From an uncultured Collinsella sp. (GTDB lineage Bacteria > Actinomycetota > Coriobacteriia > Coriobacteriales > Coriobacteriaceae): DNA of 64,000 nt. Made by a program: the position numbers and the translations under genes. How positions within the stretch are numbered: the first letter of the stretch is position 1; the number at the start of each line of letters is the position of its first letter. The notes beneath the pieces are model-generated. The model did not search any database. It saw only the letters and a list, made by a program, of their open reading frames with translations, and had not been told where the DNA came from. Positions 16,252-25,038 of this stretch are shown here, piece by piece. Location of the stretch: assembly GCA_902493855.1 (NCBI GenBank), contig CABUQV010000008.1:20512-84511 (forward strand), written 5' to 3'.

Positions 16252-17433
16252 ATGCTATTTGTAAATCGGCTGGTACATACGCTTGTTCCCGGCAGCGAGA
16301 GCGAGCCGGTCGATGCATCTTGCCGCACCAACGCGGGCTTTTCCGCAAGCCTCGTCTGCATTGGCCTCAACATCACCCTGTGCCTGGCCAAGGGCATCGC
16401 GGGCCTGCTCGCCGGCTCCGTCTCCCTCATCGCCGACGCTTTCAACAACCTCTCCGATGCCTCGAGCAACATCGTGAGCCTGCTCGGGTTCCGCCTTGCC
16501 AGCCGCCCGGCAGACGAAGGCCACCCCTATGGCCACGGTCGCTATGAGTACCTAGCCGGCCTGTTCGTCGCCGTCCTGGTTTGCGCCGTCGGCATCAATC
16601 TGATCCTCGAGTCGGTCACTAAGATCATCAAGCCTTCCCCCACCGTGTATTCGGCGCTCTCCATGGCCGCCCTTGTTCTGTCCATGCTCGTTAAGCTCTG
16701 GATGGCAGCGTTCAACCGCACGCTGGGCGACCGCATCGACTCGGAGACGCTCATCGCCACGGCACAGGACTCCAAAAACGACGTCATCACCTCGGGCTCG
16801 GTCTTGGTGGCGGCGCTTATTTCGCAGACGACAGGCTTTGACCTCGACGGCTGGGCAGGCCTGGGTGTGGGCATCTTCATCTGCATCAGCGGCATGGGCC
16901 TAGTGCGCGACGCCATCAGCCCGTTGCTGGGGCAAGCGCCCGACCCCAAGCTCGTCCAGGCAATCCGCGACAAGATCATGTCCTATCCGCAGGTTTTGGG
17001 CACACACGACCTGATGGTGCACGACTACGGCCCCGGTCGTCAGTTTGCCAGCGCCCACGTGGAGATGCCCGGCGAGGGCGACGCATTTGAGCACCACGAG
17101 ATTCTGGACACCATCGAGCACGACATCAAGCGCCAGATGGGCATCGATATCACGCTGCACTGCGACCCCATCGCCACCACTGGCGACGACCTGCGCGGCT
17201 GGGTCAAGCGCGGCGTCATGCAGATCGATCCCGCGCTCTCCATCCACGACCTGCACGAGCACGACGGGTTCGTTTCGTTTGACCTGGTGCGTCCCGACGG
17301 CTTTGACATATCCGACGAGGAGCTGCTGGAGCTCGTCACGCGCATCGTGCACGAGCGCCGGCCCGACGTCTCATGCGTCGTCACGTTTGATTCGGGCTTT
17401 AGCTCGCCCGAGCGTCCGGCCGAGCAGCTGTAG
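16252..17433 (+). CDS. Cation diffusion facilitator (Zn/Fe/Mn efflux) family transporter
   Basis: 393 aa from ATG 16252 (GAGG 9 nt upstream). The membrane part begins 'GFSASLVCIGLNITLCLAKG' and contains the metal-site segment 'VSLIADAFNNLSDASSNIVSL' (as VSLIADAFNNLSDA plus SSNIVSL; here N-x-x-x-D replaces the common H/D-x-x-x-D) and 'HPYGHGRYEYLAGL', a CDF signature. The second metal pair 'TAQDSKNDVITSGSVL' fits TM5. A cytoplasmic domain follows with 'HDLMVHDYGPG' and 'SAHVEM', then a C-terminal extension 'LSIHDLHEHDGFVSFDLVRPDGFD' beyond the usual 300 aa. It exports divalent metal against a proton gradient; the metal cannot be read from sequence. Confidence 0.9.
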   Translation: MLFVNRLVHTLVPGSESEPVDASCRTNAGFSASLVCIGLNITLCLAKGIAGLLAGSVSLIADAFNNLSDASSNIVSLLGFRLASRPADEGHPYGHGRYEYLAGLFVAVLVCAVGINLILESVTKIIKPSPTVYSALSMAALVLSMLVKLWMAAFNRTLGDRIDSETLIATAQDSKNDVITSGSVLVAALISQTTGFDLDGWAGLGVGIFICISGMGLVRDAISPLLGQAPDPKLVQAIRDKIMSYPQVLGTHDLMVHDYGPGRQFASAHVEMPGEGDAFEHHEILDTIEHDIKRQMGIDITLHCDPIATTGDDLRGWVKRGVMQIDPALSIHDLHEHDGFVSFDLVRPDGFDISDEELLELVTRIVHERRPDVSCVVTFDSGFSSPERPAEQL

Positions 17434-17451
17434 CCCCGCTCCGCTCGTCCG

Positions 17452-18441
17452 CTAGTTTCCCTGCGCGCCCGAGATGCCGTTTTGCAGGGCGTTCCAGGCA
17501 TCCGTCGCCATGCCGCCCAAGTTCTGCGCGGTATCGCCCAGGTTTTGTGCCGTGTCGCCCAGCTCTTGCGCCTTGTCTCCCAACTCCTGTGCCTTGTTGC
17601 TCAAGTCCTCCAGCGTATTGGAGCTCGAACTGTCGGTACCGCTTTGGCCGTCGGACGAGTTGCCCGAGCTGTTCTTGTGCGTGAGTTGAATTTCGAGGTT
17701 GCCGTTGTCGTTATAGTAGGCAGAAGTAACGACCCAGTTGGCATCGACGACGGGCGTTGAGCCATCATCAGTCAGGACCACGGCATTCGAAAGATCGGCG
17801 CCGCGCGACTTGAGGATCTTCTTGGCGTTGGACCAGTACTGCCCCGGGATATCGCTCAGATCGACGGCGCTAGACGAGGCGGACTCAGTTTGCTCGGCAG
17901 TGGTATCGGCCGTTGAACTCCCTCGCTTGTTGAGCATGCCCGACACGATGGCAAACACAACCGACAGCGCAAAGAAGATCGCCAGCACGATGAGGATCTT
18001 CTTGATCACGCTCGACGAACGCGACGGCTTCTTCTCCTCGTCCTCGCCATATTGCGGAATCGACTTGGGGTACTCGCGATACGGTTGGCGCGACTCGTAG
18101 CGAGGCTGCGCCGTGCGAGGCATATACGTCGTCTGCTGAGGCTGCGGAATGGGATTCTGCGGCAGGTCATCATAGGGATTCGGCGTCGAGGCGGCATAAG
18201 AATCCTGCGGCGCGTAATCAAACGGGTCCGGAGCTGCGTTGCTATAGGGGCCTTGCGAAGATGCAGCGTAAGAATCCTGCGCCGTGTCGCCATAGCCCAT
18301 AACCCGGGTGGGCTCGACAGAAGGCTGCGTCGCGGCGGGGTCGGTATAACCGGGGTTGGGAACAACGCGGGTCGCATCGGCGCTATCGCCAGCCTGCGCG
18401 GAACCGTAGCCGCCCATCACGGTTGTCTTGTCCTGATCCAT
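17452..18441 (-). CDS. Single-pass membrane protein with Thr-Arg-Val motifs and helical repeat tail
   Basis: 329 aa, ATG 18441 with AAGGA upstream. The cytoplasmic part (1-145) is Gln/Pro/Tyr-rich and carries three similar threonine motifs, 'KTTVMGGYG', 'ADATRVVPN' and 'EPTRVMGYGD', of the kind phosphorylated by PASTA-type kinases and read by FHA domains. One membrane helix follows ('KKILIVLAIFFALSVVFAIV'). The outside part has a PASTA-like segment 'GQYWSNAKKILKSRGADLSNAVVL' and a tail with repeats of seven residues (AQELGDK, AQELGDT, AQNLGDT, AQNLGG). Function unknown; a sensor or cell-envelope factor is plausible. Convergent with the CDF gene. Confidence 0.75.
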   Translation of the reverse strand: MDQDKTTVMGGYGSAQAGDSADATRVVPNPGYTDPAATQPSVEPTRVMGYGDTAQDSYAASSQGPYSNAAPDPFDYAPQDSYAASTPNPYDDLPQNPIPQPQQTTYMPRTAQPRYESRQPYREYPKSIPQYGEDEEKKPSRSSSVIKKILIVLAIFFALSVVFAIVSGMLNKRGSSTADTTAEQTESASSSAVDLSDIPGQYWSNAKKILKSRGADLSNAVVLTDDGSTPVVDANWVVTSAYYNDNGNLEIQLTHKNSSGNSSDGQSGTDSSSSNTLEDLSNKAQELGDKAQELGDTAQNLGDTAQNLGGMATDAWNALQNGISGAQGN

Positions 18442-18558
18442 GCAACGATTCCTTTCCGTCGCGCGTGAGCCTCAAGTTATCCATGCATTCTACCCGCGCA
18501 AAAGCCTATGATGGACGGAGCCCGCCGGTATCTACAAGACATGCGCGGGCCTAAGGAT

Positions 18559-18595
18559 CAAAAAGCCCCGCCGGGCCTTGTGGGCGCGGCGGGGC
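18559..18595 (-). terminator. Rho-independent terminator of fhs
   Basis: Minus strand GCCCCGCCG ... CGGCGGGGC (9 bp, 13-nt loop) followed by TTTTTG, 25 nt after the fhs stop. Confidence 0.9.
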
Positions 18596-18620
18596 AAGCA
18601 AGCAGCTATGCGCAGCGAGC

Positions 18621-20288
18621 TTAGAACAGGCCGGTGATGTTGCCGTCGTTGTCGACGTCGATGTTCTCGGCCGCGGGGACCTTGGGCAGGCCCGGCATGG
18701 TCAGAACACTGCCAGTCAGTGCGACCACAAAGTGGGCACCGGCGGAAACCTTGAGCTCGCGCACCGTAATGCGGAAGTTCTCGGGAGCGCCCAGGGCCTT
18801 GGCGTTGTCGCTAAAGCTGTACTGCGTCTTGGCCACGCACACCGGCAGGTTGCCAAAGCCGTTCTCGCGCAGCTCGGCGAGCTGGCGCTTGGCAGCCGGC
18901 GTAAAGTCGACGCCGTCGGCGCGGTAGACCTTGGTGGCAACAGCCTCGAGGGCATCAGCGACATCAGCGCCGTCCTCATAGGCAAACTTGAGCTCGCTCG
19001 GCTGCTCAATCAGACGCATGACCTCATCGGCCAGGTCGAGCGCGCCCTCGCCGCCCTTGGCCCAGACCTCGGAAAGCTTAACGTTGACGCCGAGCTTCTG
19101 GCACTCGGACTCGATGAGCGCAAGCTCGGCCTCGGTGTCCGTCGGGAATCGGTTGATGGCGACCACGCAGGGCAGACCATAAACGTTCTGGATGTTGTCG
19201 ACGTGACGCAGCAGGTTGGGCATGCCAGCCTTGAGCGCCTCGAGGTTCTCCTCGTTGAGGTCGGCCTTGGCGACGCCACCGTTGTACTTCAGCGCACGAG
19301 CGGTCGCGACGATCACGACGGCGCTGGGGCGAACGCCCGTCATGCGGCACTTGATGTCGAGGAATTTCTCGGCGCCCAAATCGGCACCGAAGCCGGCCTC
19401 GGTAATGGCGACATCGCCAAAGCGCATCGCCATACGCGTGGCCATGATAGAGTTGCAGCCGTGGGCAATGTTGGCGAAGGGACCGCCGTGGACAAACGCG
19501 GGCGTGCCCTCGAGCGTTTGCACCAGGTTGGGCTTGAGCGCGTCCTTAAGCAACGCGGCCATGGCACCCTGGGCCTTAAGGTCGCGGGCACGGACGGGCT
19601 CGCCGGCAAAGCTGTAGCCGACGACGATCTCGCCCAGGCGCTCCTTGAGGTCGCTGATGCTCGTAGACAGGCACAGGATTGCCATGACCTCGGAGGCGAC
19701 GGTGATATCGAAGCCGTCCTCGCGCGGCACGCCCTGGGCCTTACCGCCAATGCCGTCGATAACGTGGCGCAGCTGACGGTCGTTCATATCGACGACGCGC
19801 TTCCAAGTGATGCGCTTAACGTCAATACCGAGCTGATTGCCCTGCTGAATATGGTTGTCGAGCATGGCGGCCAGCAGGTTATTGGCAGCACCGATAGCGT
19901 GGAAGTCGCCGGTAAAGTGCAGGTTGATATCCTCCATGGGGATGACCTGAGCCCAGCCGCCGCCGGCAGCACCGCCCTTAACGCCAAAGACGGGGCCGAG
20001 CGAAGGCTCGCGCAGGGCCACGACACTCTTGACGCCGCGACGACGCAGGCCATCGGCCAGACCGATGGTCGTGGTGGTCTTGCCCTCGCCCGCAGGCGTT
20101 GGGTTGATAGCGGTCACGAGGACGAGCTTGGCCTGGTGATCGGTCGGCTCGTTGAGCAGTGAATAGTCAACCTTAGCCTTGTCGAAGCCGTACGGAATCA
20201 GGTGCTTTACGTCGACGCCGGCGTTCTTAGCCACCTCGGTAATGGGCAGCGGCGTGACGGAACGTGCGATTTCGATGTCAGTAGGCAT
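18621..20288 (-). CDS. fhs: Formate-tetrahydrofolate ligase
   Basis: 555 aa, standard length. The enzyme makes 10-formyl-THF from formate, THF and ATP. Visible motifs: N-terminal 'IEIARSVTPLPITEVA', P-loop 'TPAGEGKTTTTIGLADGL', 'REPSLGPVFGVKGGAAGGG', 'NLHFTGDFHAI', 'TWKRVVDMNDR', 'FGADLGAEKF', 'INRFPTDTEAEL' and C-terminal 'VALTGSVLTMPGLPKVPAA'. ATG 20288 has AAAGGA 6 nt upstream; 25 further upstream codons are open but unsupported. It stands alone behind its own terminator, 10 kb from folD-fchA, and together they form a complete formate-to-methylene-THF branch. No acetyl-CoA synthase genes are in the window, so acetogenesis cannot be concluded. Confidence 0.98.
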   Translation of the reverse strand: MPTDIEIARSVTPLPITEVAKNAGVDVKHLIPYGFDKAKVDYSLLNEPTDHQAKLVLVTAINPTPAGEGKTTTTIGLADGLRRRGVKSVVALREPSLGPVFGVKGGAAGGGWAQVIPMEDINLHFTGDFHAIGAANNLLAAMLDNHIQQGNQLGIDVKRITWKRVVDMNDRQLRHVIDGIGGKAQGVPREDGFDITVASEVMAILCLSTSISDLKERLGEIVVGYSFAGEPVRARDLKAQGAMAALLKDALKPNLVQTLEGTPAFVHGGPFANIAHGCNSIMATRMAMRFGDVAITEAGFGADLGAEKFLDIKCRMTGVRPSAVVIVATARALKYNGGVAKADLNEENLEALKAGMPNLLRHVDNIQNVYGLPCVVAINRFPTDTEAELALIESECQKLGVNVKLSEVWAKGGEGALDLADEVMRLIEQPSELKFAYEDGADVADALEAVATKVYRADGVDFTPAAKRQLAELRENGFGNLPVCVAKTQYSFSDNAKALGAPENFRITVRELKVSAGAHFVVALTGSVLTMPGLPKVPAAENIDVDNDGNITGLF

Positions 20289-20432
20289 GGGCGGTCCTTT
20301 CGTTACCGAATGAGAAAAAGACCAATTCAGCATAGCACGGGCGCGCAATAGTAAAACGCCCATAACCGATGAACGGCGATATGTTTACCCGATGCCCAGC
20401 GATAGCCCAACAGCCCGCCAAAACAAAGCGCC

Positions 20433-21500
20433 CTAAACGGTAGGTTCAATCCCCAGGTGCTCAAAGGTGCGAAGGGTTGCCTGACGGCCCTGCGGCGTAC
20501 GAATCATCAACCCGCATTGCAGCAAATAGGGCTCATAGACATCCTCGAGCGTGCCCGGGTCCTCGCCCACCGCGCTGGCAAGGGTCGTAAGTCCCACGGC
20601 ACGACCGGAGAACGTCTTGGCGAGCGTCTCCAAAATGCGAATATCCATCCAGTCCAGACCGAGCTCGTCGATCTCGAAGAACTCGAGTGCCTGACGGCAG
20701 ATATCGAGCTCAATGGGACCGTTGCCGCGCACCTGCGCATAGTCGCGCACGCGCTTGAGCAGGCGGTTGGCAAGACGCGGCGTGCCGCGCGAACGCGAGC
20801 CGATCTCGAGTGCACTGGGATGGTCGATCGTCACGCCCAGGATAGTCGCCGAGCGCGTCACAATCTGCGCGAGCTCCTCGACCGTGTAGTAATCCAGGCG
20901 ATACGAAATGCCAAAGCGGTCGCGCAACGGGCCGGTCAACATGCCTGAGCGGGTCGTTGCCGCTACCAGCGTAAACTTAGGAATATCCAGGCGAATCGAG
21001 CGCGCCGCCGGACCCTTGCCGATCACGATATCGAGCGCAAAGTCCTCCATCGCGGGGTACAGGACCTCCTCGACCGAACGGTTGAGGCGGTGGATCTCGT
21101 CGATAAACAGCACATCACCCGGCTGCAAGTTAGTAAGGATGGCCGCCAGGTCGCCCGTGCGCGCGATGGCGGGGCCACTCGTGGTCTTGATCTGAGCGCC
21201 CAGCTCGTTGGCGATAACGGTGGCCAGCGTGGTCTTGCCCAGGCCCGGAGGACCCGAGAAAATCACGTGGTCGAGCGTCTCGCCACGGTTCTGCGCCGCT
21301 TCGATCAACACGCGCAGGCTCTGCTTGATGTGCTCCTGGCCGCAGTAGTCGTCCAGGCGCTGGGGGCGCAAAGTGCGGTCGACATCGAGGTCCTCGGCCG
21401 TCAGCTCCGAGCCCACCATGCGCTCGCCGTGCGCCATGGATGCCGCCGGCGAGTTACCGGGCGTCGCCCACAGGTCCTGAGAGTCATCGGCTTCCCACAT
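20433..21500 (-). CDS. ruvB: Holliday junction branch migration ATPase RuvB
   Basis: 355 aa. AAA+ motor with 'RPQRLDDYCGQEHIKQSL', Walker A 'GPPGLGKTTLA', Walker B 'VLFIDEIHRLNR', sensor 1 'LVAATTRSGML', 'PLRDRFGISYRLDYY' and the C-terminal winged helix ending 'TPQGRQATLRTFEHLG'. It forms the hexameric ring that pulls DNA through the RuvA-bound junction. The ATG at 21500 shares one base with the ruvA stop (TGATG), so translation is coupled; the GTG three bases earlier is less likely. The 5' end of the mRNA is at ruvC. Confidence 0.98.
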   Translation of the reverse strand: MWEADDSQDLWATPGNSPAASMAHGERMVGSELTAEDLDVDRTLRPQRLDDYCGQEHIKQSLRVLIEAAQNRGETLDHVIFSGPPGLGKTTLATVIANELGAQIKTTSGPAIARTGDLAAILTNLQPGDVLFIDEIHRLNRSVEEVLYPAMEDFALDIVIGKGPAARSIRLDIPKFTLVAATTRSGMLTGPLRDRFGISYRLDYYTVEELAQIVTRSATILGVTIDHPSALEIGSRSRGTPRLANRLLKRVRDYAQVRGNGPIELDICRQALEFFEIDELGLDWMDIRILETLAKTFSGRAVGLTTLASAVGEDPGTLEDVYEPYLLQCGLMIRTPQGRQATLRTFEHLGIEPTV

Positions 21501-22120
21501 CACGCATCCATTCCGAGTCGCTTAAGCGCCGCGCCGAGCAGATCCTCGACACGCATATTCTGCCCATCATACCCGCTCAGGGCAACATCGGTCTCCTGCG
21601 GGCTAAAGCCCATGGAAAGGAGCGCCGCACGGGCATCATCGATGGCCGAGGGAGCAGCAGCGGGCACGGGCATCGCAACCTGGCCGGGAATCACGTCGAC
21701 CGGCACAAAGCCCTTATCCTTGGCAAAGGTGCTCTTGAGTTCCAGGATCAGGCGCTGAGCTGTCTTTTTGCCCACACCGGGTACCTTGGCCATGCCCTTG
21801 TCGTCCTCGGCCATCACCAGCGAATACAGCTGCCCCACGGTATAGGTGGAAAGCACGGCAAGCGCCAGGCGCGGGCCAACGCCCGAAACGGACACGAGCC
21901 GGTCGAACATCGTGCGCTCATCCTTTGAGGAAAAACCGAAAAGTGTCATGGCGTCCTCGCGCACCTGCATGCGCGTGTAGAGGCGGACCTCGCCGCCGGG
22001 CGTCGGCAACGTGACCGCAGTGCTGCCCGAGATGCCGAGCTCAAAGCCAACGCCCGACACATCGACGACAGCCGAGCTCATCGTGGCCTCGACAAGCGTT
22101 CCGTGGAGCTGGGAGATCAT
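21500..22120 (-). CDS. ruvA: Holliday junction-binding protein RuvA
   Basis: 206 aa. Starts 'MISQLHGTLVEA' (OB-fold domain I), with 'YTRMQVREDAMTLFGF' and the two helix-hairpin-helix motifs 'LVSVSGVGPRLALAVLS' and 'LAKVPGVGKKTAQRLI' (here MAKVPGVGKKTAQRLI). The C-terminal domain III ('DARAALLSMGFSPQETDVAL') contacts RuvB. Its ATG overlaps the ruvC stop by one base and its stop overlaps ruvB. Longer upstream frame lies within ruvC and is not coding. Confidence 0.97.
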   Translation of the reverse strand: MISQLHGTLVEATMSSAVVDVSGVGFELGISGSTAVTLPTPGGEVRLYTRMQVREDAMTLFGFSSKDERTMFDRLVSVSGVGPRLALAVLSTYTVGQLYSLVMAEDDKGMAKVPGVGKKTAQRLILELKSTFAKDKGFVPVDVIPGQVAMPVPAAAPSAIDDARAALLSMGFSPQETDVALSGYDGQNMRVEDLLGAALKRLGMDA

Positions 22121-22641
22121 CAGTATCCGGTTCCTCTCTGTTGATAGAACTCGCCACCGGTGAGGGCGCGGGTGCGGCTGAGGTTTACGTGGCAGATGGC
22201 GCAGGCCAGGGCATCGGCGGCATGGTCGGGATGCGGGTCGTGGTCGAGCTGTGTTAGAGTGCGTACCATGTAGGCGACCTGCCGCTTGTCCGCGGCGCCG
22301 GTGCCCACCACAGCCTGTTTGATCTGCATGGGCGTGTACTCGCCAATCTCGAGCGCGCATTCCGAAAGCGCTACGAGTGCAGCACCGCGGGCATGCGCCG
22401 TGGGGATGGCCGAACGAACGTTGGCGCCAAAGTAGATACTCTCGACAGCAGCCGTGTCGGGTCGATAACGCTCGACGACATCCTTAAGGTCACGGGCGAT
22501 ATGCGACAGGCGCACCGCGAGCGGACTTCCGGCACTGGTCTCGATGCAGCCATAGGCACGGCAGCGAACCTCGCCGCGCCGCTCCTCGATAATCCCCCAA
22601 CCCGTATGGGCCAAACCGGGGTCGATGCCCAAGATAACCAA
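22120..22641 (-). CDS. ruvC: Holliday junction resolvase RuvC
   Basis: 173 aa from a TTG start at 22641, chosen because GGGGAGG lies 5 nt upstream and the protein then begins 'VILGIDPGLAHTGWG', the exact RuvC N-terminus with the catalytic Asp. 'AAVESIYFGANVRSA' supplies the catalytic Glu, and 'DKRQVAYMVRTL' and 'DHDPHPDHAADALACAICH' the C-terminal acidic residues. It nicks symmetrically at the junction. First gene of ruvCAB. Confidence 0.96.
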   Translation of the reverse strand: MVILGIDPGLAHTGWGIIEERRGEVRCRAYGCIETSAGSPLAVRLSHIARDLKDVVERYRPDTAAVESIYFGANVRSAIPTAHARGAALVALSECALEIGEYTPMQIKQAVVGTGAADKRQVAYMVRTLTQLDHDPHPDHAADALACAICHVNLSRTRALTGGEFYQQRGTGY

Positions 22642-22777
22642 GCCAACCTCCCCTCGCCACAAGCACAGCGCAAGACAAGGCCCCGCGCATCATTCACGAA
22701 CGTCTGTTCTAGAATAACACAACAGCGACCGCATCTAGCAAGCAAGGTTGAACCATAGGTTGAGCATAAGTCAGCGA

Positions 22778-22917
22778 GCGAGTCCCTGCCGTGGCAAGGT
22801 GTCGCGAAAGAGGAGCGCCGCGTACTTTTGTACGCAAGCGACGGTTTGAGCGGCAGATTGCCCGGCAGGGGCTCGCGCAGCGTCGACTCGTTACGCGGTT
22901 TGGTGAAACCGCGTAAC
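22778..22917. repeat. Highly structured intergenic segment
   Basis: Arms 22778-22791 and 22863-22876 pair over 14 positions with one G-T (GCGAGTCCCTGCCG / CGGCAGGGGCTCGC), enclosing a second hairpin GCGTAC-TTTT-GTACGC at 22820-22835. A separate perfect 12-bp hairpin follows at 22890-22917 (GTTACGCGGTTT / AAACCGCGTAAC). The last lies just beyond the stop of the leftward NAD-synthetase-like gene, but it has no T-run. This could be a structured RNA or a dispersed repeat. Confidence 0.55.
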
Positions 22918-22935
22918 CTTGGCCCTATCCCCAGT

Positions 22936-24921
22936 TTAGTTCTGCGAGAAAAAGGGGAACTGCCTCGGATCTACTGGCGGGTGCGGCATCGGGCCACCCT
23001 GGGGACTACCTTGCGAGCCGCCCTGACCGCCCATCATCTTATCGATGGCGTCCTGAACCTCGCCCTCGAACTTTTTCATTCCCTCGTGTAAACGACGCTG
23101 ACCGTCCTCAGAGCGCAGCTCCTCCATCTGCTCGGGCGAAATGCCCAACAGGTCACCCAATATGCCCATCATCTCGCCACGCATGCGCTCGCTTGTATCC
23201 TCGTCGGCAAAGCGGTTCACCTCGGCGCGCGCCAGCGCATCGACCGTCATGCGTTCCTTGCCGCTCAGCCCCAGGTCGGACCACGCGAGCATGTACGGCC
23301 AGGCGCGCTCAACAAACGAACGGGCCGAGACGATCGGCGCCGTCGGCAGCATGCGGCGGGCGGCCTCGCCCTGACGCACGAGCATCAGCAGCAGCGAGCA
23401 AGCCTCGGGCTTGCCGGCGGCCATCGGGATGTCGTCGAAAGCTCGATTGCGGTCCACGTGCGCCTCGAGCGCGCCATCGACCTCACCCGGCTCAAGCCCG
23501 CCGAGCAGCTGTGCCGCGCGGTCGAGCATATCGACCGGACCGTCGAGCGTCGAGAGCGCCTGCGCCAGCACGCGCTCCATACAATCTTCCACCGCGTTGA
23601 GCGTCACGAGCTCTTGGGGCACCACGGCAGACGTGCGGTTGCGCACACGCGCCACAAACTCAAGCGTCGACAGGTACACATCGCCAAAGGGCGCAAAGTC
23701 GCCCTGGTAACCGCCGCAAAGCGCCGGCGCCGCCAGCGCATACTCGGTTTTGGACAGCGGGCTCAGCGCCATCGCACCCAGCTCGAGCGCCGTGTCCTCC
23801 AGTATGAGGCCCAGCGTGCGCGAGCGCAGACGCTCGGCATCGCCCGCCGACACGTCGCGATCGAGCACACGCGCCGCATCCGGTGCATCGCGCTCGACAG
23901 TGCGAATGTGCAGACGCTCGGCAATGGCGCGGACGGCGGCACAGCGGGCAGCCTCGGCCTCCTCCTGCGCCGGCGTAAAGATACGGTTGCGCCCCAGCAC
24001 CAGGCCAATTACGTTACGCGGACCCAGAGCGTCAACGGCCAGCGCCGCCAGCAGGGATGACGGCAGGTCACCCTCGAGTGCCACCACAGCACGCGACGCA
24101 CCGTGGGCCCGAGCGTTGTCGCGCACGGCGAGCACCAGCGCCTGCCACAACCACTCCTCGGAACGGAACTCGGGCAGTTCGTGATCTTCCAGGGCATCGA
24201 GCATCACGCCGCGCTGAATCTCCTGAACCAGCAGGCTCTCCTCAAAACACGGCGCCTGGGCCACCACGCGACCGCAGTCGTCGAGCACAAACGAACCGCC
24301 GGTATACACCGACTCGTCATAGGCACCGACCGGCGCCATGCAGGCAAACCACACGCTGCGCTTGGATGCGATCTTGCGGTAGGCGCCGCTGCGAACGGCG
24401 GCAATGGCGGCAGTCTCGCGGTCGGTCATGTCAAACGCGTTGAATTGGAAATACGCGATGAGGTCGACGCCGGTCGGCAACATCTCGAGCTCGCGGTCCA
24501 AGTCAAAAATCACGGCGATGCGCACGCCGTCCACGTCGAACACCGGCGGCGCCCAACGCGTGTCGTTGTTCTCGCCACGCTGCAGGGCAATGCTCGAACG
24601 CGCCGGCACCACATGACCGTCCTTGAGCATCATGTAGTCGAGCAGCGGTTGGCCCTCAAACGAAACCGCCGCGGGCACGATGCAGATCATGTCAAGCTCC
24701 TGGATACGCTCGGCGACACCAGTCAAACCGGCAAGCACGTCGTGCTCAAAGTCGGCAGCGCCCACCAGGCCACCGGGCATGGCGCCCATAAAGAGCGGAG
24801 CCGGAACGCACAGCACGCGCGCCCCGCGCTCGTGGGCCAGACGAGCCTGGTCCTCGATGCGGCCGCAAATGCCCTCAACATCCCCAAGGCGCATATCGAT
24901 CTGTGCAAGCGCGAGCTTCAT
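22936..24921 (-). CDS. NAD-synthetase-like (NadE-family) protein with both active sites lost
   Basis: 661 aa, the length of glutamine-dependent NadE: an N-terminal nitrilase-type glutaminase domain (about 1-265) and an ATP-pyrophosphatase domain (about 270-560). Recognition comes from 'LALAQIDMRLGDVEGI', 'YTGGSFVLDDCGRVVAQ', 'SSLLAALAVDALGPRNVIGL' and 'VPQELVTLNA'. The key residues are absent. The glutaminase Glu segment (usually PEL-x3-GY) is 'VPAPLFMG' (39-46), the Cys segment (GV-IC-ED) is 'GVRIAVIFDLDRE' (132-144) with no Cys, the Lys region has no Lys, and the synthetase P-loop SGG-DS is 'LEGDLPSS' (282-289); TGNKSE has become 'SPLSKTE'. The C-terminus is extended and Gly/Pro/Gln-rich. 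The frame is intact, so this looks like a retained pseudoenzyme and not decay. Real NadE must be elsewhere. Single gene. Confidence 0.8.
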   Translation of the reverse strand: MKLALAQIDMRLGDVEGICGRIEDQARLAHERGARVLCVPAPLFMGAMPGGLVGAADFEHDVLAGLTGVAERIQELDMICIVPAAVSFEGQPLLDYMMLKDGHVVPARSSIALQRGENNDTRWAPPVFDVDGVRIAVIFDLDRELEMLPTGVDLIAYFQFNAFDMTDRETAAIAAVRSGAYRKIASKRSVWFACMAPVGAYDESVYTGGSFVLDDCGRVVAQAPCFEESLLVQEIQRGVMLDALEDHELPEFRSEEWLWQALVLAVRDNARAHGASRAVVALEGDLPSSLLAALAVDALGPRNVIGLVLGRNRIFTPAQEEAEAARCAAVRAIAERLHIRTVERDAPDAARVLDRDVSAGDAERLRSRTLGLILEDTALELGAMALSPLSKTEYALAAPALCGGYQGDFAPFGDVYLSTLEFVARVRNRTSAVVPQELVTLNAVEDCMERVLAQALSTLDGPVDMLDRAAQLLGGLEPGEVDGALEAHVDRNRAFDDIPMAAGKPEACSLLLMLVRQGEAARRMLPTAPIVSARSFVERAWPYMLAWSDLGLSGKERMTVDALARAEVNRFADEDTSERMRGEMMGILGDLLGISPEQMEELRSEDGQRRLHEGMKKFEGEVQDAIDKMMGGQGGSQGSPQGGPMPHPPVDPRQFPFFSQN

Positions 24922-24959
24922 GGCTCAGCCCTTTCCGTCGTAAACCATCGAAATCGTAG

Positions 24960-24993
24960 TAAAAGCGCCGACCGCATAATGCAGCCGGCGCTT
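24960..24993 (-). terminator. Terminator after the superoxide reductase gene
   Basis: Minus strand AAGCGCCG / CGGCGCTT, 8-bp stem with a 15-nt loop, followed by TTAC; a short T-run makes it a modest candidate. It separates the superoxide reductase gene from the NadE-like gene. Confidence 0.5.
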
Positions 24994-25038
24994 GCATGTG
25001 CATATGCTAGCTATGATACCCCGAGCGGGGGCGCGCTC

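Noticed and set aside
18732..20162. Long plus-strand frame opposite fhs
   Set aside because: Same GC artefact; fhs is complete and unmistakable on the minus strand.
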